The position numbers were made by a program, and so were the translations under genes. DNA of 64,000 bases from Polyangiaceae bacterium (GTDB taxonomy: Bacteria > Myxococcota_A > Polyangia > Polyangiales > Polyangiaceae): contig JABFXY010000059.1 in the NCBI GenBank assembly GCA_013361525.1, positions 1 through 64,000 of the forward strand, in the 5' to 3' direction. Position 1 is the stretch's first letter. The number at the start of each line of letters is the position of its first letter. The notes under the pieces are model-generated. The model had not been told where the DNA came from. It was given only the letters and a program-made list of their open reading frames with translations, and made no database searches. This document shows, in pieces, positions 35,611 to 45,032 of this stretch.

Positions 35611-38363
35611 TCAGCGCGCCGACGCTCAGCCGCCATGACGTGACGGATCAGCTCGAGAAGCTGTATCAGATGGATCCGTCCCGCCAGCGCCACCTCGTGG
35701 CGTTCTTCGGGACTGGCGTCGAAGAGGCGGTGAATACGGTCGCGGCGGGCCAATTCATGATTGTACCCGTGCGCAGCGAGCTCGAGCTCCGCGAGCGCAT
35801 GCCTCCGCTCGAGGACGAGGACGCGCGCGTGGCATTCCTCGTCCCGTGGACCAGTGACATTCCGATCGATCTTGCAGGACGGTTTGCCCGCAGCGGTCGC
35901 GTGCTGCGCGTCGGTGCGGAAGCTCGGCTCTTCCACTTGCTCGGTGTCACCGAGATCGACGACGAAGTTCGCAAGAGTCCGCTATCTGCATATTTGCTCG
36001 CGACCGTCGCGCCGGGATTTATCAAGGTGCCCGCCGGACGACTTACGGCACCGGTGCTTTGGAATGCCTGGCTCAACGCCGCGTGGGGAGTCGCCATCGC
36101 AGGCGGCCTCGGCCTGGATGCGCTGCTCGGCTGGGCTGCGCTCGACGGCAAAGGATCGCAATTCACCGCTGCAATGCAGCAGAGCGCTGCCACCGGCGTG
36201 CGCGACGCGCTGCAAACGCACCTTGCGTCGCAGCTTGGTCCTGCAGGGCCGATCGTGTGGAAAGCGTGGGAATCGGGCAAGGGCCGGACGGTCCTCGCCT
36301 ATGCGCTGCTCTTTCAAACCCTTGCGCCGAGCGAGCACGCCGGCGTCAAGATGTGGATCAAGCTCGCGCCGCGAGCGGCGCTCGGCGTCACGCAAGAGGC
36401 GGAGATGCCGGTGATCGCAACAGCGCTCGGTGGATCGGCGGATGCTGCGTTTCGGCACATTGAGCACGATTCGCCGAATGTCGCGCGCCAGATCGTCCGA
36501 GAAGCGGACGCGCTGGTCGAGGGCTCTGAGGTTCGCGAGATGTTGTTCGCGGATCGGCGTCTGCCTTCCGCGTGGCGTGCTCGGCTCGACACCTTGGGAG
36601 CGGCGCTCGGCGCCGTCGCTGCAGATCCGTCGGTGGGCACGGTCGGGCGCGCTGCGGACGCGCTGAAGGCACTCGAGAGCCATACGTTCTACACCGATAG
36701 AGACCAGACGGCGCTCATCTCGCGCGCGGATATGGCCGTTCGACTAGCGGCTTGGCTCGCCGTTCGGCCCGATCGGGATCTGTCCGGCGCGCCAACCCCT
36801 TATGCCGACGCCGAGCTCTTGGCACGTTGGTACGCGGCCGAAGGCGGATATGTCGATTGGGCGCGAAAGCTCGCGCGAGGCTCGGCCGCCGACGCGTTCG
36901 GATCGGGTGCACAGGCGGTCGTCGCGGCGGCGGACACGGCGCGCGATTCGCTCGATCATCGGTTTGCGCGCGCGCTCGCGAGCTGGGTCGAAGCGGGGCG
37001 GCCCTCGACGCAGGTGGTCCCGATCGATCAAGCCGTGCGAAGGATCGCCGTGCCATTCCTCGAGGAGAACGAGTCGCGTCAGCTCCTCGTGCTCTTGCTC
37101 GACGGAATGGCTTGGGCGCAGGCCGTCGAGATCCTGCAATCGCTCGGTCAGCGCACGACCCCGTGGGGCCCACTCGCGTGGCACGGCACGACAAGGGGCA
37201 GGATCGGCCAAGGGATCTACCCAGCCGTGCTGGCGAACCTTCCGACCGTCACCGAGGTGAGCCGCGCCGCGTTCTTCAGCGGCAAGGCCGCTGCTCCGGG
37301 GACGACGACGACGACCGACAAGGACGTCACGCGGTGGGCTGAGAACCGCGATGTCGCGAAGCTCGTCCCGGACAACACGGTGCCCAAGCTGCTGCTCCGC
37401 GCCGAGGGGCACACCCAAGGAGGTGCGGCGTCGCCGGAAGCTCTCAGTCTGGTGAGCGACAAGTCGCGCAGGATCGTCGCTATCGTGATCAACGCGATCG
37501 ACGCGTCGCTGAAGTCCGACGCCCAACAGCGGCATGCTTGGACGGTCGAGAGCATTCAATCCTTGCCAGAGCTGCTCGAGCGCGCGCGTGACACGGGGCG
37601 GGCGGTTCTACTCGCGAGCGACCATGGCCATGTCCCCGCGGACCGATTCACGAGTTGCGGGACCTATGAAAAGGCAGGCGCGCGGTGGCGTCCGTGGACG
37701 TCCGCCGACGAGCCACTGGGCCCCCACGAAATCGGATTTCGCGGGCAGACGGTTTGGAGTCCACGCGGGGCGCACGGCGTTGTGCTCTTGATGGATGATG
37801 CCTGTCGCTATGGGGGCGCGGCCCACGCGGGTGAGCATGGCGGCGCGACGCTCGCCGAGGTGGTTGCCCCGTGTCTGTTGATTGGCTGCGAAGAGCTCGG
37901 CGGGGGAGCCGAGGACGATCGCGGTCTCGACGTTCGGGCAGCGTACGTTCCGGCGTGGTGGCATTTCGACGTAAGGCCGCCGGTAGCCCAGGTCGAAGAG
38001 AGCGACACGGCGCCGAAGCCGAAGAAGGCGGTCAATCCGAACCAGTTGCAGCTCCCGACGCTCGGGCCGCCTCCATCCCCGTTCCGGGATTCGGCTGTCC
38101 TCTCCTCGGTCGTGAAGCAGCCGATCGAGCGCAAACAGATTATCGAGGCCGTCGAGTTCCTCCTCGATCGCAATGGTGTCGCGTCCGACGCGGCGTTCGC
38201 CGCGTCGTTGAACGTGCCGAGCTGGCGTGTCGGCGGTGTCGTCGCCAAACTCGCCGAGCGGCTCAACATCGATGGGTACCAGGTGATTCGCTACGACCCA
38301 GCGACGAAGACGATTCACCTCGACCGAGAGAAGCTCGCACAACAGTTCGAGGTAGACCTGTGA
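35607..38363 (+). CDS. pglZ: PglZ, BREX type 2 alkaline phosphatase-like protein
   Basis: The 918-residue product contains the PglZ domain: LLVLLLDGMAWAQAVEIL (metal-binding Asp at 499), HGTTRGRIG, and LLASDHGHVPADR (D672, H673, H675), which fit an alkaline phosphatase superfamily metal site. The N-terminal 450 residues are helical. The C-terminal 90 residues (RKQIIEAVEFLLDRNGVASD) resemble a winged-helix module. ATG 35607 overlaps the pglY stop and GTG 38360 of brxD overlaps its own stop. PglZ is the marker gene of BREX systems; its substrate in type 2 is not established. Confidence 0.95.
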   Translation: MISAPTLSRHDVTDQLEKLYQMDPSRQRHLVAFFGTGVEEAVNTVAAGQFMIVPVRSELELRERMPPLEDEDARVAFLVPWTSDIPIDLAGRFARSGRVLRVGAEARLFHLLGVTEIDDEVRKSPLSAYLLATVAPGFIKVPAGRLTAPVLWNAWLNAAWGVAIAGGLGLDALLGWAALDGKGSQFTAAMQQSAATGVRDALQTHLASQLGPAGPIVWKAWESGKGRTVLAYALLFQTLAPSEHAGVKMWIKLAPRAALGVTQEAEMPVIATALGGSADAAFRHIEHDSPNVARQIVREADALVEGSEVREMLFADRRLPSAWRARLDTLGAALGAVAADPSVGTVGRAADALKALESHTFYTDRDQTALISRADMAVRLAAWLAVRPDRDLSGAPTPYADAELLARWYAAEGGYVDWARKLARGSAADAFGSGAQAVVAAADTARDSLDHRFARALASWVEAGRPSTQVVPIDQAVRRIAVPFLEENESRQLLVLLLDGMAWAQAVEILQSLGQRTTPWGPLAWHGTTRGRIGQGIYPAVLANLPTVTEVSRAAFFSGKAAAPGTTTTTDKDVTRWAENRDVAKLVPDNTVPKLLLRAEGHTQGGAASPEALSLVSDKSRRIVAIVINAIDASLKSDAQQRHAWTVESIQSLPELLERARDTGRAVLLASDHGHVPADRFTSCGTYEKAGARWRPWTSADEPLGPHEIGFRGQTVWSPRGAHGVVLLMDDACRYGGAAHAGEHGGATLAEVVAPCLLIGCEELGGGAEDDRGLDVRAAYVPAWWHFDVRPPVAQVEESDTAPKPKKAVNPNQLQLPTLGPPPSPFRDSAVLSSVVKQPIERKQIIEAVEFLLDRNGVASDAAFAASLNVPSWRVGGVVAKLAERLNIDGYQVIRYDPATKTIHLDREKLAQQFEVDL

Positions 38364-39721
38364 GCACGGCAAGCCCGCTCAAACGAACCGAGATCATCGA
38401 CGCCCTACGTAATGGCGCCGTCCCGAGGCACGGTCTCGAGCTCTTTGCGGTCGGTCTCGAGCCTTTTGCGCAAACCCTCGACGAGGAGCTCGACGCCGTC
38501 GCAGCCGGGCGCGGGAAGTTCAAGGCCGTTCGCGGTGACTACGGCACCGGCAAGACATTCTTCGCCAGCTGGCTCGAGCACAAGGCACGGCAGCGCGGCC
38601 TCGCGAGCGCGATGGTTCAGGTCTCGGAGACCGATACGCCTCTCTATCGGATGGAGACGGTGTACCGCCGCGCGATCGAGAGCCTACAGACCAAGGAGTG
38701 GTCGAGCGGCGCATTTCGCACGCTCATCGATCGCTGGTTTTACAACCTCGAAGAAGAGGTCCTCGGGGAAGCGGGCGTCGACCCGAACAACGCGGACAAG
38801 GTCGGCCACGCTGTCGGCGATCTGCTCGAGCGAAGGCTCGCCTCGGTCAGCGCGACGCAGCCGCAATTCGCCGCGGCGCTACGCCGGTGTCACACCGCCC
38901 GCGTCAAAGGCGAGCATGCAATCGCGGAGGGCTTGGTCGCTTGGCTCATGGGGCAGCCCAACGTCTCCGCCGACATCAAGCGGGCCGCAGGTTTGAAGGG
39001 CGACGTCGACCATGACGGCGCGGCCGGCTTCCTCCGCGGCTTGCTCGAGCTTCTCAAGCAAACGGGCCGCAGTGGTCTTGTTCTCGTTCTCGACGAGGTC
39101 GAGACCATTCAGCGCGTTCGCGCGGACAGCCGTGAGAAGAGCCTCAATGCCCTGCGCCAGCTCATCGATGACCTCGCCGCGGGGCGGTTCCCGGGTCTGT
39201 ATGTCCTCATTACTGGCACGCCGCAATTCTTCGACGGCACGCAGGGTGTGCAACGCCTGCCGCCGCTCGCGCAGCGCCTCCAGACAGAGTTCGGCAAGCT
39301 CGCGAAGTTCGATAACCCTCGCGCAATCCAGATCCGCCTACAGCCCTTCAGCCACGAAAAGCTCGTCGAGGTCGGCAGACGGATTCGCGATCTGTTCCCC
39401 ACCAAGAACGCGGATCGCATTGCGAAGCATGTGGACGACGAGCTGCTCGAGACGCTCGCCCGCGGCGTGGCCGGCAAGCTCGGCGGCAAAGTCGGGACGG
39501 CACCGCGCCTCTTCTTGAAGCGACTCGTGGGCCTGCTCGATCAAGTCGAGCTGCATGCCGAGTTCGACCCGCGCGTCCATTATGAGCTCGTCGTCAGTGC
39601 CAACGAGATGACGGACGAAGAGCGCGACGCTGCCGGTGTCGTCCGCAGCGTCGCGGATATCCAACTCGACATCAGCATGCCTGCGAACGGCAAGGCTGGA
39701 GGCACGAGCGAGATCGAATGA
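38360..39721 (+). CDS. brxD: BrxD, BREX type 2 ATP-binding protein
   Basis: The start is GTG 38360, overlapping the pglZ stop (GTGA); the open frame runs farther upstream only as a shadow of pglZ. The 453-residue product is an AAA-type ATPase with Walker A GDYGTGKTF (G59 on), Walker B LVLVLDEVE (D245, E246) and the sensor-like ITGTPQFFDG. It begins with a conserved RTEIIDALRNGAVPRHGLELFAVG. BrxD occurs only in type 2 BREX together with BrxHI, which fixes the subtype here. It probably loads or couples the BrxHI helicase, as inferred from gene pairing; the two genes overlap by ATGA. Confidence 0.93.
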   Translation: MSTASPLKRTEIIDALRNGAVPRHGLELFAVGLEPFAQTLDEELDAVAAGRGKFKAVRGDYGTGKTFFASWLEHKARQRGLASAMVQVSETDTPLYRMETVYRRAIESLQTKEWSSGAFRTLIDRWFYNLEEEVLGEAGVDPNNADKVGHAVGDLLERRLASVSATQPQFAAALRRCHTARVKGEHAIAEGLVAWLMGQPNVSADIKRAAGLKGDVDHDGAAGFLRGLLELLKQTGRSGLVLVLDEVETIQRVRADSREKSLNALRQLIDDLAAGRFPGLYVLITGTPQFFDGTQGVQRLPPLAQRLQTEFGKLAKFDNPRAIQIRLQPFSHEKLVEVGRRIRDLFPTKNADRIAKHVDDELLETLARGVAGKLGGKVGTAPRLFLKRLVGLLDQVELHAEFDPRVHYELVVSANEMTDEERDAAGVVRSVADIQLDISMPANGKAGGTSEIE

Positions 39722-41829
39722 GCGCGTTCGATGACCTCTCGACCGCGCTGCAGTACCAAATCGCGAACACGCTCGGCTACAGCGGGCTCCGGCCGGTTCA
39801 AGAGGCGTCGATTGGGCCCATCCTCGCCGGCCACAACGCCGTCGTGCTCGCGCCGACCGCCGGCGGAAAGACCGAGGCCGCGTTCTTTCCGCTGATCTCC
39901 GCCATGGACACGGAGGATTGGCGTCCGGTCTCCGTCCTGTACCTGTCGCCCATTCGGGCGCTCCTCAACAACCAAGAAGAGCGCGTCATCAAGCTCAGCG
40001 GCCTCGTCGGCCGGCGAGCATTCAAATGGCATGGCGACACCAGCCCCGGTGAGCGCAAGCGCTTCGTTGCCGATCCCGCCGACATCCTGTTGACGACACC
40101 CGAGTCTCTCGAGGCCATGCTCATGAGCCCGCGCGTCCCAACGCGCGAGCTCTTCGCCGGGCTACGCAGCGTCGTCATCGACGAGGTCCACTCCTTCGCC
40201 GACGACGACCGCGGCGCGCATCTGTCGGCGCTCATGGAGCGGCTTACGCGCTTTTGCGGGCGCGACGTCCAGCGCATCGGCCTGTCCGCGACGGTCGGCA
40301 ATCCGGAAGAGATCTTGCGCTGGATCCAAGGAAGCTCCAAACGCGCGTCGGTCGTCGTCGATCCAAAGGGCCAGAAGAAAGCTCCTATCCTCGCCCTCGA
40401 CTTCGTCCAAACGTTGGAGAACGCCGCGACGATGATCAAGGCGCTCCATCCCGGGAAGAAGCGCCTCGTCTTCGTCGACTCCCGCCGCGTCGCCGAAGGC
40501 CTCGGCCACATACTCAAACAGCTGGGAGTCATGACCTTCGTCAGCCACGGCTCCCTCGCCGTCCAAGAGCGCCGCGACGCCGAGCGCGCCTTCGAACAAG
40601 GAAGCGACTGCGTCATCGTGGCCACCAGCGCCCTCGAGCTCGGCATCGACGTCGGCGACCTGGACCACGTCCTGCAAATCGACAGTCCCAAGAGCGTCGC
40701 GAGCTTCCTCCAGCGCATGGGACGAACCGGCCGGCGTGAAGGAGCACTACCCAATTGCACCTTTCTCACGCTCAAGGACAAGCTCGTCCTCCAAGGCGCT
40801 GCGATCCTCCGCCTGCGCGACGAAGGTTACGTCGAAGATGTCCGTCCCAGCCGGCGCGCGTCGCACATCCTTGCCCACCAGCTCATGGGCATCGCCGTCC
40901 AATCCGGCGGCATTGCGCGCGGCGACTGGTGGGCCTGGCTCGACGGCGCAACCTCCTTCGACGGCCTCGAGCCGAGCGAACGAGCCTCCATCGTCGAGCA
41001 CATGGTCCAATCGGAGATCCTCTCCGAAAGCGACGGCAAACTCTGGCTCGGCCGCGTTGGCGAGAAGAAGTACGGCCGCGCCAACTTCCGCGAGCTATAC
41101 GCCGTCTTCGACGTCCCCCGCCTCATCACCGTCCGCCACAACACCGAAGAGGTCGGCACCGTCGACGCCAACTTCCTTGCAACCTTGGACTCCGACCTCG
41201 AGCCGGGGACCTTCACCCTCGCCGGGCGCGCGTGGGAAATCATCACCGTCGAATGGGGACGTGGCATCTGCGTCGTCCGCCCGGCAGCTGCAGGGCGGCC
41301 CCCCCGTTGGGCCGGAGCGCCTCGGCACCTGGGGTACCAGCTATGCCAGGCCATGCGCCGAATCCTTGTTGAGGACGCGATTCACCCCGCGTGGTCACCG
41401 CGCGCGCAAGCCGTCCTGGGCACCATGCGCGCCGAGCACGAGTTCCTGCGGGATGAGCCCTCGCCGCTCATCGAAAGCCACGGCGATATCACGTGGTGGA
41501 ACTTCGCCGGCGGTGCCGCCAACGTGCTCTTGGCTCGGGTCCTCGAGGGGGAGCTCGGCGGCCAGTGCGTCAGCCGGAATACCTCGATTACGTTGAAGGG
41601 CGAGGCTGCCGTCAGCGCCGTCAGGGTGAGGCAGGTCTTGGCGGAGATGGCGGGGCAGGGGAGGCCGACCCGGGAGGACGCGCTGAGGCACGCGCAGGGC
41701 GCCGTGAGGAGCCGGGTGTCGAAGTTTCAGCCGTGTCTGCCGGAGAGGTTGTTGCAGGATTTGTTGGTGGAGAGTGTGTTGGATGTGGAGGGGGCGAGGC
41801 TGGCTGTAGGTGGCGTCAATAGCCGCTAG
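39718..41829 (+). CDS. brxHI: BrxHI, BREX type 2 DEAD/DEAH-type helicase
   Basis: The 703-residue superfamily 2 helicase resembles Lhr-type enzymes. Motif I is APTAGGKTEAAF (from residue 45), motif Ib is LLTTPESLEAML, motif II is DEVH (D155), motif III is GLSATVG, motif V is VIVATSALELGIDVGDLD and motif VI is QRMGRTGRR (332-340). The C-terminal 200 residues look like an Lhr-core winged-helix/beta region (AWEIITVEWGRGICVVRP). It is the last gene of the BREX operon and converges with the minus-strand helicase at 41851, leaving 21 bases between stops. The last 100 bases are G-rich on the coding strand and show a different codon texture. No terminator hairpin is visible. Confidence 0.93.
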   Translation: MSAFDDLSTALQYQIANTLGYSGLRPVQEASIGPILAGHNAVVLAPTAGGKTEAAFFPLISAMDTEDWRPVSVLYLSPIRALLNNQEERVIKLSGLVGRRAFKWHGDTSPGERKRFVADPADILLTTPESLEAMLMSPRVPTRELFAGLRSVVIDEVHSFADDDRGAHLSALMERLTRFCGRDVQRIGLSATVGNPEEILRWIQGSSKRASVVVDPKGQKKAPILALDFVQTLENAATMIKALHPGKKRLVFVDSRRVAEGLGHILKQLGVMTFVSHGSLAVQERRDAERAFEQGSDCVIVATSALELGIDVGDLDHVLQIDSPKSVASFLQRMGRTGRREGALPNCTFLTLKDKLVLQGAAILRLRDEGYVEDVRPSRRASHILAHQLMGIAVQSGGIARGDWWAWLDGATSFDGLEPSERASIVEHMVQSEILSESDGKLWLGRVGEKKYGRANFRELYAVFDVPRLITVRHNTEEVGTVDANFLATLDSDLEPGTFTLAGRAWEIITVEWGRGICVVRPAAAGRPPRWAGAPRHLGYQLCQAMRRILVEDAIHPAWSPRAQAVLGTMRAEHEFLRDEPSPLIESHGDITWWNFAGGAANVLLARVLEGELGGQCVSRNTSITLKGEAAVSAVRVRQVLAEMAGQGRPTREDALRHAQGAVRSRVSKFQPCLPERLLQDLLVESVLDVEGARLAVGGVNSR

Positions 41830-41850
41830 GCCGCAATCGCGAGGATGGAG

Positions 41851-44766
41851 TCACGGCTTCGTGCCGATAAACCGGAGGGGATGACTATTAGCACCGCGGT
41901 GGTAGGCGTCAGCCGCGAGCAGCAGGTCGACCACAACCGGTTTAGGTTGGGTGCTAAGGCCCGGCTGGACGATGACAACCTCAAATCCAACGCGGGAGCC
42001 ATCAGCCAGAAGCTTCTTGAGTCTCGCAAGGTTGCCGACAATGAATCGCGAACTGGTCTTTGATTCTCGATGCTCGATCTGAGTAACCAGCGCTCTCGCA
42101 TCTAGCCATCGTCGGCATTTGATGGCTTGACCGAGGACGTCGTAGAGATCCGTTACGCGATCGCGAGGAACGCGCTTGCCTTTCGCGGCCTTACAGTGAA
42201 ACAGCTGGACCAAGACGCCTCCAGACCCGTCTCGCACAGCGACGTAGTCCGCGATCTCATTCGTGGAATCGTCAAGAAATAGCACGGCCGCACCATCGCT
42301 CTTCGCTCGGTCCTCAACATAGTCGAAGAGTGATTTGCCGCCGCTGCGGGATGGCTTCTCGATGTGCGGGTTGATTCCCAGAGCTGGCCAGTCTACTTCC
42401 TCGATCTGACTGGCAATCGCGACATTCGATACCGTTGGTGCGTCGGTGAGGATGTCCCCCTGAACCATGGCCAGGTTCGCAAGAAGGAACATTGGTGGGT
42501 GTTCGTTGAGATATGCTGCAAGGGTATCCTCGCTGCGCGCTGCGTTCTCGACAATTTTTGCTTCCGATGCTGCTGCGTCCAGCGGTTGGACCTCGAGATG
42601 CGGTGCGAAGCTACAGAGAAACGGCAGTTCGTGTGAGCTGTTGCGCAGTGAGAATGTAATGCTCGTTTCGGTTTTGGATTCGATTGTGATGGAAAAATCT
42701 GTCAGCGGGGTGGAGTTGCCGTCAGCCGTCAGGACCGCGCTGTGTCGACGATAGGCTTGCGGGGGGAGATCGCCCGCGATGGGGATCGCTGGTAGTGCGT
42801 TGACTCTCCGTCCCTTACTGAGCTGGTCGAACAACGATTCCGGATCCTTGACGGTGCTGTCGCGAATTCTTGCGGCCATTTCCCGCGCCCACTCCAGCGC
42901 AGCTGGAATCTGGTCCCACCTGTTCGTCCAAATCTTTGCTCCGCTGCTGAATCCAAGCGTAACTGCTTGGTTGCCGTCGTCACCCCTACACATTGCGTGA
43001 CCCTGCTCATAAAGGGTGGTCTCGGCCGCTCGAATCGCTTTGTGTGCCGCTCGCCCGGTTAGAATTCTATATGATTCAGAGCTAACTGCGCCAATGCTAG
43101 CCCTGTTGCGCATGCCGACCGAGAACAATTCGCGGCGCTGGAGCTTGTTAAAGACGCGGCCGGTCTCGTCCGGTGCGAGTCGTTGGGCGCCCGACGTTAT
43201 CGAGCCGATGAGCGCGTCGTATACTGCATTGTGCCGCCGGGACGTGAAGACGAAGGCGAGGTTCTTCTCCGGAACGTGAAGAATCATGAACATGTCATGG
43301 TTCACGTCCCGCCACGTTTCGTCGGCGCACCACCGCAGAGGGGTCACCGTTCGTCCGGCGTAGAACAGCGCGTGGTGGGCCTCGCTGTATTGGACGAGGA
43401 GTGGCTCCATGTCGTCCGGTACGGCGAGCGTCGCTCCGAGGTCGACGTTGTTCGGCGTGTGGTAGACCTTGGCGTGGAGGAACGGGCGCATCGACCATAG
43501 GAGTGCGCTGTCGCGTGCGGCATTGGCCTGGTCGGGCGAGAGTTTTCCAGAGGGTCGAAAGCTCCCGATCGTTTCGCGCGTCGTCTTCTCGTGCGCAATG
43601 CGCTTGCCGCTGAGATCCTCGACGATTTCGTTCCATTCGGAACCAGGCACAAAGAGGCGCTGCGCTTCACCTTCTACTTCCCGCGCGATGGCGAAGAACG
43701 ATGCAGGGCCCAGGTTGTCCCCGGAGGTTCGTGCGAATCGACCGATGAACTGGAGCGTGACGGCAAGAGACCGGTGCGGCGCATGGAGCGCGGCCACCTT
43801 TAGCTGGGGGAGATCGAAACCCTCGCCGAGCATGTCGACGGCAATAACCCCGTCAACCTCACCAGCCCGCAGCTTCTTGATGATGCCGTCGATCCTGCTT
43901 GCGGCATGCCCCGAATGGATCAGCGGCAGCTGCAGGGAGCTGATTCCTTTGTAGAGTTTCTCCAACTCGATCGCGCGCGGACGGCTCGCGGCACGGACGA
44001 ATAGCCGATGGTCGAGCCCGCTGGCCCTGTCGGTCGCGAGGCGAGCGCACGCCGCTCTTGCAATTGCTTCGTCGTCCGTGTCAGAGCCTGTCGCGGTAAC
44101 CGCTTCGAAGGTCAGCTTGCCGAAAAGGCCTTCGCGACGCGCGTCGGCGAGGTGGTAAATGAAGGCGAGGTCGGCTCGGATTTCGCGCTCGTCGCGGCGG
44201 AACGGTGTCGCGGTGAACAGGACCTGTCGCGCCGAAGGGAAGGCCTCGGCGATGGCGGTGAAGGTTGGTGCTGGTACGTGATGCGCCTCGTCGAACAGAA
44301 TGACGTCAAATAGGTCCGGTGGGGGATCACTGACGGCATCGATGTCGGGGCTCAGAACGCTCGGCGTGCCAATGACCGCATCGTAGGAACGAAGCTCCTC
44401 CCAACGGTCTTTGTCGGTGAGCTGCTTGCGCACCTCGATGACCTTGGGTTGCGCTGCCTCCGACTCAATCGCTCCGGCGCTCCGCAGATCTTTCAGCGTC
44501 CTGAATCCCGTGGCGAGCTGGTCCCGCAACAGGCGGCTCGGGGCAACGACAAGGACGCGTCTAGCGCGTAGCAATATCGTGGCGGCCGTCATGACTGCCG
44601 TCTTCCCGGTTCCGGTCGGCATTACGACCAGACACGGCGCCTGCCTGCTCCAGAAGTGCGAGCAGATCGAATGGATCGCCGAGATCTGCGCGCGTCGTAG
44701 GCCGCTCTGCGAGCCCTGAACGAGCGGCATTCTGAGGGTGTCTGCGAGTTGTTCGAATGGGGACAT
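41851..44766 (-). CDS. Superfamily 2 DEAH-type helicase, restriction-associated
   Basis: The 971-residue protein has motif I PTGTGKT (50-56), motif II DEAHH (159-163), motif III FTATPFRR, and a C-terminal helicase half with AVDMLGEGFDLPQL and FIGRFAR. This is the layout of type III restriction/ResIII-like or DEAD-nuclease defence helicases. The last 220 residues contain EIADYVAVRDGSGGVLVQLFHCKAA (D, then Q-x-F-x-C-K), which may be a degenerate PD-(D/E)XK nuclease; that reading is uncertain. Third-position GC is lower than in BREX genes. It is collinear with the McrBC-like cluster but separated by 266 bases (44767-45032) in which I find no gene. It could be an independent system. Confidence 0.85.
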   Translation of the reverse strand: MSPFEQLADTLRMPLVQGSQSGLRRAQISAIHSICSHFWSRQAPCLVVMPTGTGKTAVMTAATILLRARRVLVVAPSRLLRDQLATGFRTLKDLRSAGAIESEAAQPKVIEVRKQLTDKDRWEELRSYDAVIGTPSVLSPDIDAVSDPPPDLFDVILFDEAHHVPAPTFTAIAEAFPSARQVLFTATPFRRDEREIRADLAFIYHLADARREGLFGKLTFEAVTATGSDTDDEAIARAACARLATDRASGLDHRLFVRAASRPRAIELEKLYKGISSLQLPLIHSGHAASRIDGIIKKLRAGEVDGVIAVDMLGEGFDLPQLKVAALHAPHRSLAVTLQFIGRFARTSGDNLGPASFFAIAREVEGEAQRLFVPGSEWNEIVEDLSGKRIAHEKTTRETIGSFRPSGKLSPDQANAARDSALLWSMRPFLHAKVYHTPNNVDLGATLAVPDDMEPLLVQYSEAHHALFYAGRTVTPLRWCADETWRDVNHDMFMILHVPEKNLAFVFTSRRHNAVYDALIGSITSGAQRLAPDETGRVFNKLQRRELFSVGMRNRASIGAVSSESYRILTGRAAHKAIRAAETTLYEQGHAMCRGDDGNQAVTLGFSSGAKIWTNRWDQIPAALEWAREMAARIRDSTVKDPESLFDQLSKGRRVNALPAIPIAGDLPPQAYRRHSAVLTADGNSTPLTDFSITIESKTETSITFSLRNSSHELPFLCSFAPHLEVQPLDAAASEAKIVENAARSEDTLAAYLNEHPPMFLLANLAMVQGDILTDAPTVSNVAIASQIEEVDWPALGINPHIEKPSRSGGKSLFDYVEDRAKSDGAAVLFLDDSTNEIADYVAVRDGSGGVLVQLFHCKAAKGKRVPRDRVTDLYDVLGQAIKCRRWLDARALVTQIEHRESKTSSRFIVGNLARLKKLLADGSRVGFEVVIVQPGLSTQPKPVVVDLLLAADAYHRGANSHPLRFIGTKP

Positions 44767-45032
44767 GGCAAGACCGGTGGTTGTCGAGGAGTGTTCGATC
44801 CGGTGGCCCAGGCGGAGTGGGCTGGCGAGCGTCCGCTGATCTGTGCCCGGCCGATATCGCTACCGCGGACGTGTTCGCCATCACCTTGGCCGTCGGCTCG
44901 GGCGGCCCCCACGGGACCCGGGCGGAGCCGGCGTCCAGACCCGAGCGGAAGCGATGGCGGTGGCGTTGCTATTGTTCCGGTTTGCCCGTTCCGGCCGGTG
45001 ATTTTGTGGCCACTTGTGGTGGTGCGCTTTTC

